Made by a program: the position numbers and the translations under genes | In this document: piece by piece, positions 13,765 through 17,917 of the stretch | Numbering within the stretch: position 1 is the first letter of the stretch | Layout: each line of letters begins with the position of its first letter | The notes under the pieces: model-generated | Database searches by the model: none | What the model saw: only the letters and a program-made list of their open reading frames with translations | What the model was told of the DNA's origin: nothing | Source of the DNA: CAKSXP01 sp964539115 | Lineage (GTDB): Bacteria; Bacillota; Clostridia; Oscillospirales; Oscillospiraceae | Assembly: GCA_964539115.1 (NCBI GenBank) | Contig: CAZIHY010000043.1 | Location: forward strand, 1-17,917 | Direction: 5' to 3' | Length of the DNA stretch: 17,917 nucleotides

Positions 13765-14895
13765 ATGAATGAACTAAAGAAAAGGACCTGGGCGGAGATA
13801 AGCCTTGAGAACATAAAACATAACTATTTGAGCATGCGCGCGCAATTACCGGAGGGCTGCCGCTTCCTCGGCGTTGTGAAAGCGGATTCATATGGCCATG
13901 GCGCTGTGCGCGTAGCCGGTATGCTCGAGCGGGAGGGCTGCGATTATCTTGCGGTTGCATGTATAGACGAGGCGGAAAAGCTGCGCGCCGGCGGCATAAC
14001 CCTTCCGATACTCATTCTCGGGCCCAGCCCGGCGGAATGCGCCTTGCGACTTGCGGAGCTTCAGATAACGCAGGCTGTCGGAGATATACAGACTGCGCGG
14101 GAATATTCGCGTCTGCTCGAGGGCACAGGCGCTGCTCTGAAGGTACATATGAAGCTCGAAACGGGTATGGGCAGGACCGGTTTCCGCGCCGGTGATGATA
14201 GCGCGTTTGATGAGATAAAACAGGCTGTAAGTCTGCCAAATCTCAGCTATGAGGGCGTTTTTACGCATTTTGCGGTCTCTGATGAATTCGGCGACAGTTT
14301 TACGGACGTGCAGTTCGGGCGCTTTATGGACACGATAGCGCGCATTGAACGAGAAACGGGACATAGATTTGAAATCCGTCATTGCACAAACAGCGGAGCT
14401 ATGATAAACTATGAAAAAGTATATCTGGACATGGTACGTCCCGGTATCGCCCTTTACGGCTGCTATCCCGCTGCGGAACACGGCAAGATCGACCTGCGCC
14501 CTGCGATGCAGCTCAAAAGCCGGATCGCCGTTATAACGGAACATAAAGCCGGGGACAGCATAAGTTACGGCAGGACTTTTGTCGCTGAGCGCGATATGCG
14601 CATTGCGGTATTGCCCATCGGATATGCCGACGGGCTGCACCGCCTGCTCTCGGGAAAAATCGAAGTCATCATAAACGGAAAGCGCTGCAAACAGATAGGC
14701 CGTATATGTATGGATATGTGCATGGTGGACATCACTGACGTGCCGTTTGTCAAGGCGGGCGATGTTGCAACAATTTTCGGGCATGACGGCGGCGAATTCA
14801 TACCTGTCGAGGAATTGGCGGAAAAATGCGGCACGATAAGCTATGAACTTTTGTGTGCGGTTTCCCCGCGTGTTCCGAGAGTATATGATGATTGA
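13765..14895 (+). CDS. alr: alanine racemase
   Basis: A 376-residue PLP enzyme that interconverts L- and D-alanine for peptidoglycan precursors in the cytoplasm. The PLP lysine is K39 in GVVKADSYGHGA, and the second catalytic base is Y268 in DSISYGRTFVAE, followed by LPIGYADG and GRICMDMCMVDIT. HCTNSGAM and RPGIALYG are also in place. The length is normal. AGAGGT near the end of the lipoprotein gene precedes the ATG by seven bases. The stop TGA overlaps an ATG (TGATG, 14893-14897) that opens a ten-codon frame ahead of mazF. Presence of a complete wall-building alr next to mazF parallels the alr-ndoAI-ndoA arrangement of B. subtilis. Confidence 0.97.
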   Translation: MNELKKRTWAEISLENIKHNYLSMRAQLPEGCRFLGVVKADSYGHGAVRVAGMLEREGCDYLAVACIDEAEKLRAGGITLPILILGPSPAECALRLAELQITQAVGDIQTAREYSRLLEGTGAALKVHMKLETGMGRTGFRAGDDSAFDEIKQAVSLPNLSYEGVFTHFAVSDEFGDSFTDVQFGRFMDTIARIERETGHRFEIRHCTNSGAMINYEKVYLDMVRPGIALYGCYPAAEHGKIDLRPAMQLKSRIAVITEHKAGDSISYGRTFVAERDMRIAVLPIGYADGLHRLLSGKIEVIINGKRCKQIGRICMDMCMVDITDVPFVKAGDVATIFGHDGGEFIPVEELAEKCGTISYELLCAVSPRVPRVYDD

Positions 14896-14927
14896 TGTAT
14901 AAAATAACCTCCGATGTGAGAGAATGA
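14895..14927 (+). CDS. possible 10-codon leader peptide between alr and mazF
   Basis: An ATG overlapping the alr stop opens a frame reading MYKITSDVRE and ends at TGA 14925-14927. It has no clear ribosome site of its own, so translation would depend on re-initiation by ribosomes finishing alr. It spans the left arm of the hairpin at 14909-14981. The frame is too short to be evidence of coding by itself; the interest is its fit with the hairpin. Confidence 0.3.
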   Translation: MYKITSDVRE

Positions 14928-14981
14928 TAACAACGCCCTACATATGAATATAATGTAGCAGGCGACCATCATTCATCGGAG
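14909..14981 (+). promoter_or_regulatory. long RNA hairpin that buries the mazF Shine-Dalgarno
   Basis: Paired by hand: 14909-14916 with 14974-14981 (CTCCGATG/CATCGGAG), 14923-14928 with 14968-14973 (AATGAT/ATCATT), 14934-14937 with 14961-14964 (CGCC/GGCG), and 14938-14943 with 14953-14958 (CTACAT/ATGTAG), closing a nine-base loop. That is 24 base pairs with small bulges. The outermost pairs contain GGAG (14978-14981), the only ribosome site for mazF, nine bases before its ATG. No T tract follows, so it is not a terminator. The pairing is directly visible; repression of mazF translation is inference. Confidence 0.75.
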
Positions 14982-14990
14982 ATGATATAC

Positions 14991-15338
14991 ATGAGCATCG
15001 TAAAACGCGGTGACATCTATTACGCAGACCTCAGTCCGGTCGTCGGAAGCGAGCAGGGGGGAATGCGTCCGGTACTGATAGTCCAGAACGACACGGGCAA
15101 TAAACACAGCCCTACAGTCATTGCCGCGGCGATAACCTCCCAGGTGGGCAAAGCCAGGCTGCCAACTCATATCGAGCTCGGAGCCAAGAGCTACGGCCTG
15201 TCGCGGGACAGCGTGATCCTGCTCGAGCAGATACGGACGCTGGACAAATCAAGGCTCAAGGACAAGATGGGGCGGTTGGACGCGCCGACAATGAACAAGG
15301 TCGACAACGCCATCGCGGTCAGCTTCGGACTTGGCTGA
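14991..15338 (+). CDS. mazF: MazF/EndoA (NdoA)-type endoribonuclease toxin
   Basis: A 115-residue protein closely following the Gram-positive EndoA pattern: VKRGDIYYADLSPVVGSEQG, RPVLIVQNDTGN, TVIAAAITSQ, RLPTHIEL, DSVILLEQIRTLDK. The catalytic pair of B. subtilis EndoA (R25, T48) corresponds to R26 and T49. EndoA cuts mRNA at UACAU. Start choice: an in-frame ATG at 14982 directly abuts GGAG, while ATG 14991 stands nine bases after it and gives the family's normal N terminus. No antitoxin gene precedes it; the gap to alr is 95 bases with no frame longer than ten codons. The UACAU at 14988-14992 covers its own start codon. Confidence 0.95.
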   Translation: MSIVKRGDIYYADLSPVVGSEQGGMRPVLIVQNDTGNKHSPTVIAAAITSQVGKARLPTHIELGAKSYGLSRDSVILLEQIRTLDKSRLKDKMGRLDAPTMNKVDNAIAVSFGLG

Positions 15339-15353
15339 GACAGCAGAAAAACA

Positions 15354-15387
15354 CCCCGAAGAGCGCTGCCTTTGTCGCTCTTCGGGG
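15354..15387. terminator. strong hairpin between mazF and the next gene
   Basis: Perfect 12-base arms CCCCGAAGAGCG (15354-15365) and its complement (15376-15387) close a ten-base loop. On the plus strand no T tract follows (AGAAACAA), so it should not stop the operon. On the minus strand TGTTTTTC follows, which looks like a terminator for antisense transcription. On the plus strand it may protect or process mRNA. Confidence 0.6.
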
Positions 15388-15406
15388 AGAAACAAGGAGC
15401 ATACAT

Positions 15407-15877
15407 ATGAAAAACAAGAAGCTAATAACGATACTTTCGATAGTGCTTGCAGTAGTCATTATCGCGGGGGTAAGCGCCTATGCCGCAACGAGCTTTGGAA
15501 CGAGCTCAGATCCGCTCATAACACTGAGCTATCTTGAAAAGACGTTGACTCCGCAGCTTCTCGAACAGTTTGGAGACGAGCTGGAGACAGCGCTTGCGGC
15601 GAATGGCAGCACCAGCACATATAGTGTTGTAACGCTTTCGAACGGACAGAAGCTTATCGGCGAGGTAGGCTGCGAGATTATGCTTCGCATTGGTTCGGCC
15701 AGCGTCTCTGCAAGCGACTCTCCGGGGCTTGTGGACACGACCAACGCAGCGTCACTGAATGACGGCTCCGCGCTTACGGCAAACCACCTTTATATGGTGA
15801 CGATAGCCGGAAACGGAATAAAGGCGACTGCCTCGACAGTCAAGGTGATTGTGCGGGGTTCATACACGATAGCCTGA
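15407..15877 (+). CDS. secreted or membrane-anchored protein of unknown function
   Basis: A 156-residue protein with an N-terminal signal peptide or anchor (KNKK then a hydrophobic run to residue 23), with possible signal peptidase site AYA-A at 26/27. The mature part starts SDPLITLSYLEKTL, a pattern I associate with unnamed clostridial exported proteins, then a helical part (35-65) and a small, Gly/Ser/Ala-rich strand domain ending VKVIVRGSYTIA. No cysteines except C89, no catalytic motif. AAGGAG stands seven bases before the ATG. It has no visible promoter of its own in the 68 bases after mazF and is followed by a terminator, so it is probably the last gene of the nnr-alr-mazF operon. Confidence 0.78.
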   Translation: MKNKKLITILSIVLAVVIIAGVSAYAATSFGTSSDPLITLSYLEKTLTPQLLEQFGDELETALAANGSTSTYSVVTLSNGQKLIGEVGCEIMLRIGSASVSASDSPGLVDTTNAASLNDGSALTANHLYMVTIAGNGIKATASTVKVIVRGSYTIA

Positions 15878-15886
15878 ATAATCATT

Positions 15887-15924
15887 CCCCCTCGTGCATA
15901 GTTTTGTGCGAGGGGGTGTTTTTT
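15887..15924 (+). terminator. intrinsic terminator overlapping a ribosome binding site
   Basis: Arms CCCCCTCGTGCA (15887-15898) and 15905-15916 pair over 12 bases with two G-T pairs and a six-base loop, followed by TG and six T residues (15919-15924). The ATG of the next gene follows immediately at 15925, and its only Shine-Dalgarno-like sequence, GAGGGGG (15910-15916), is the terminator's 3' arm. Confidence 0.85.
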
Positions 15925-16497
15925 ATGAATGGAGAATATCCGGTAATTATAGAAGGAGAAAGTCTTGGCACTCTTTCCGTATGGAAGGATGGGCTGATGA
16001 CGATTTTTGAAGCAGAATGTGAGGATGTAGAGCGTCTTGTGCGGCTGTCAGTTTTTGGACCGGACGGAAGTGAAGGCCGTCTCGGGGTCATGATACCCGA
16101 AAATGGGCGGCTGCATTTGCGCAAATGCTTCAGCCGTTCGGCTCTGGAGGCTCTGCCGAGTGAGATCGTCTGCGCGTCAGAGACTGGAAAGGCTCCGTCG
16201 GAAGATTCGGCGCAGAAAGCTGTTAAAAAGCCGGTTCGTGGACCGGAAGCACCTGAGGCGGCTCAGGAAGCGGAATGTGCCGCAGAACCGGAATGCTCGG
16301 CTGATACTGAACCGGAGGAAAAAACGCCGGATACGATATGGTTTCCCGTTCCGGAAGGCACGCTTGTCAGCCTCGAGTGTCCGTCCCTGCTTGCCATGCC
16401 GTGGCGTGACGGCGTGACTATGGGTGAGGAGAGGATGATCGAGGGAAAAAGATATGCCGTGATAAGTCCCGACGAGATTGCAATACCGGCGGGATAA
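15925..16497 (+). CDS. hypothetical acidic two-part protein upstream of pdp
   Basis: I do not recognise this 190-residue cytoplasmic protein. Residues 1-80 form a strand-rich N-terminal part (YPVIIEGESLGTLSVWKDG, RLVRLSVFGPDGSEGRLGVM); 84-136 is a low-complexity linker rich in Ala, Glu and Pro; and 137-190 is a second strand-rich part (TIWFPVPEGTLVSL ... KRYAVISPDEIAIPAG). The ATG follows a terminator T tract directly and its ribosome site lies in the terminator stem. The frame continues upstream to a GTG at 15904, but that lies inside the hairpin loop. No promoter is visible between the terminator and the gene. Its 3' end contains the pdp promoter. Confidence 0.72.
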   Translation: MNGEYPVIIEGESLGTLSVWKDGLMTIFEAECEDVERLVRLSVFGPDGSEGRLGVMIPENGRLHLRKCFSRSALEALPSEIVCASETGKAPSEDSAQKAVKKPVRGPEAPEAAQEAECAAEPECSADTEPEEKTPDTIWFPVPEGTLVSLECPSLLAMPWRDGVTMGEERMIEGKRYAVISPDEIAIPAG

Positions 16498-16506
16498 TGG
16501 TATAAT
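16478..16506 (+). promoter_or_regulatory. promoter of pdp
   Basis: A -35 TTGCAA (16478-16483), 17-base spacer and -10 TATAAT (16501-16506) with an extended TGG element. It lies in the last codons and just after the stop of the upstream gene. The leader of about 65 bases shows no recognisable riboswitch. Confidence 0.75.
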
Positions 16507-16577
16507 ATATAAACAAAAGCATTCCGGTGTCCGCATACCGCGTACACAATGAAAAAACCTGAATGGGGGCGTTTGCA

Positions 16578-17882
16578 TTGCTGATGACGGAGATCATCGA
16601 GAAAAAGCGGGACGGTGCTGTTCTGAGCGATGAAGAGATAAAATGGATGATAACAGAATATACGGAGGGACGGATACCGGACTATCAGATGTCCGCTTTC
16701 CTGATGGCGACTTATTTTCAGGGCATGACGAAGGAAGAGACGCTGTCATTGACTATGGCGATGCTGCACAGCGGCAAAACGCTTGACCTGTCGTCTATCT
16801 CTGGTATAAAAGCGGATAAGCACAGCACAGGCGGCGTCGGAGACAAGATATCGCTTATACTCTGCCCTCTGGTTGCCTCTCTTGGAGTGCGTATGGCGAA
16901 AATGTCCGGGCGCGGTCTCGGCTTCACTGGAGGAACGCTTGACAAGCTGGAGAGTTTTCCTGGTTTTTCGGTAGAGCTATCGCGCGAGAAGTTCTTTGAA
17001 AATGTAGAAAAGGTCGGCTTTGCGATAGCCGCGCAGACAGCAGACCTCGACCCGGCGGATAAAAAGCTCTATGCACTTCGTGATGTTACGGCCACGGTTG
17101 CTATCAGGCCGATGATCGTCAGCAGTATTATGAGCAAGAAGCTGGCGGCGGGCGCGGATGTTATCGTTCTTGACGTCAAGACCGGCAGCGGGAGCTTCTG
17201 CAAGACAGAAGAGGAGGCTTTCGCCCTTGCGCGGGACATGGTTGAGGTCGGAAAGAGCGCCGGCAAAAAGACCGTTGCTATTGTGACGAGCATGGAGGAG
17301 CCTCTTGGCAGCAATATCGGCAATGCGCTCGAGGTGCGCGAGGCTATATCAGTTCTCTGCGGCGAGAGCGGCGGCAGCATCCTGGAGATATGCCTTGCAC
17401 TGGGCTCAAACATCCTTGTCGAAGCCGGTAAGGCGAAGGATGCGGAAGAGGCCAGGGAGATGCTGCTCGGAAGCATAGCCAATGGAAAAGCGTTATGTAA
17501 ACTAAAAGAGTTCGTCGCAGCCCAGGGAGGAAATCCTGATTCTGTTGATAATACAACGCTTTTGCCGCAGGCAGCTGCGGTGTTCGAGCTGATCTGCGAT
17601 GTTGATGGTTATGTAAACTCAATCAAGGCGGATGACATTGGCCGTGTCTGTACGCAGCTCGGTGGAGGCAGGACCTTTAAGGGACAGGAGATAGACCTTT
17701 CCGTAGGCATTGTGCTGCGCAAAAAGAGCGGAGATGCCGTGAGGGAAGGGGATTGCCTGGCAGAGATCCACGCAAGGAGCATGAGCGAGGCGGAAGCAGC
17801 CGCCGGAAGTTTGCGCGAATGTTTCAATATCGGCATGGAGTTGGAGCCGGTCGCCCCGCTGATACGCGGCGTCGTCAGATAA
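16578..17882 (+). CDS. pdp: pyrimidine-nucleoside phosphorylase
   Basis: A 434-residue enzyme that splits uridine, thymidine and deoxyuridine with phosphate into base and (deoxy)ribose 1-phosphate in nucleoside salvage. Motifs: KHSTGGVGDKISL near residue 81, the family signature SGRGLGFTGGTLDKLESFPG near 110, and a C-terminal PYNP_C domain (about 345-420). Start choice: ATG 16563 lacks a ribosome site, whereas TTG 16578 stands eight bases after GGGGG and gives MLMTEIIEKKRDG, like the usual MRMVDIIEKKRDG. With it, H82, R168, S183 and K187 fall at the numbers known for the Geobacillus enzyme, which supports both function and start. It has its own promoter; no deoC or cdd is adjacent within the window. 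Confidence 0.96.
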   Translation: MLMTEIIEKKRDGAVLSDEEIKWMITEYTEGRIPDYQMSAFLMATYFQGMTKEETLSLTMAMLHSGKTLDLSSISGIKADKHSTGGVGDKISLILCPLVASLGVRMAKMSGRGLGFTGGTLDKLESFPGFSVELSREKFFENVEKVGFAIAAQTADLDPADKKLYALRDVTATVAIRPMIVSSIMSKKLAAGADVIVLDVKTGSGSFCKTEEEAFALARDMVEVGKSAGKKTVAIVTSMEEPLGSNIGNALEVREAISVLCGESGGSILEICLALGSNILVEAGKAKDAEEAREMLLGSIANGKALCKLKEFVAAQGGNPDSVDNTTLLPQAAAVFELICDVDGYVNSIKADDIGRVCTQLGGGRTFKGQEIDLSVGIVLRKKSGDAVREGDCLAEIHARSMSEAEAAAGSLRECFNIGMELEPVAPLIRGVVR

Positions 17883-17894
17883 GCGAATATGAAA

Positions 17895-17917
17895 AGGCGC
17901 GGCCGGAGGCCGCGCCT
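17895..17917 (+). terminator. terminator stem after pdp, cut by the window edge
   Basis: Perfect ten-base arms AGGCGCGGCC (17895-17904) and GGCCGCGCCT (17908-17917) with a GGA loop, 12 bases after the stop. The expected T tract would lie beyond the window. Confidence 0.75.

Noticed and set aside
13888..14784. A 298-codon open frame on the minus strand
   Set aside because: It is antisense to the complete alr gene and shows no recognisable protein features.
14982..14990. ATG at 14982 as the start of mazF
   Set aside because: It abuts GGAG with no spacing; ATG 14991 has nine bases of spacing and the normal N terminus.
16563..16577. ATG at 16563 as the start of pdp
   Set aside because: No Shine-Dalgarno precedes it and it adds residues absent from the family; TTG 16578 fits both ribosome site and known active-site numbering.
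1..17917. CRISPR arrays, insertion sequences, prophage or integron features
   Set aside because: No regularly spaced repeats, transposase, integrase or terminal inverted repeats were seen on either strand.

Overview
The window reads as chromosomal DNA of a Gram-positive, anaerobic-type Firmicute, most likely class Clostridia (an Oscillospiraceae-like genome is my guess). The grounds are strong AGGAGG-type ribosome sites, TTGACA/TATAAT promoters, many intrinsic terminators, a Phe T-box, an IreB homologue, and a nnr-lipoprotein-alr-mazF order resembling the acpS-ydcC-alr-ndoAI-ndoA region of Bacillus subtilis. I see no insertion sequence, prophage or CRISPR. Coding density is high and the genes look like core or near-core functions.

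Left part (1-3300, minus strand). A BlaI-type repressor sits in front of the truncated start of a BlaR1/M56 sensor. They overlap by ATGA and share a promoter whose -10 lies between two copies of one operator palindrome. Next come a PflX-like radical SAM protein, an unknown four-helix membrane protein, and a DEDDh exonuclease with an unrecognised N-terminal region. Each unit has its own terminator or promoter. A tRNA-Gln(CUG) is transcribed divergently from the exonuclease.

Middle (3530-7150). A plus-strand unit holds two small genes of unknown function, the first perhaps a PH-like fold, tightly packed in front of a CstA-family transporter. A PspC-domain protein follows behind a possible ECF-type promoter. 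The minus strand then carries ireB, converging on pspC.

Right-middle (7270-11030, minus strand). pheS and pheT form an operon behind a complete T-box leader with a probable UUC specifier. Its promoter diverges from a perfect consensus promoter.

Right (11040-17917, plus strand). That promoter drives a membrane protein, bifunctional NAD(P)HX repair enzyme nnr, a lipoprotein, alanine racemase and a MazF/EndoA toxin, followed by a secreted protein of unknown function. No antitoxin gene lies between alr and mazF. The 95-base gap instead holds a long, nearly fully paired hairpin that buries the mazF Shine-Dalgarno, plus a 10-codon reading frame that overlaps the alr stop and runs through the hairpin's left arm. 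This is the best candidate for an undescribed control device here. After a terminator whose 3' arm doubles as a ribosome site comes an unknown acidic protein, then pyrimidine-nucleoside phosphorylase with its own promoter and a TTG start. The window ends inside the terminator of that gene.
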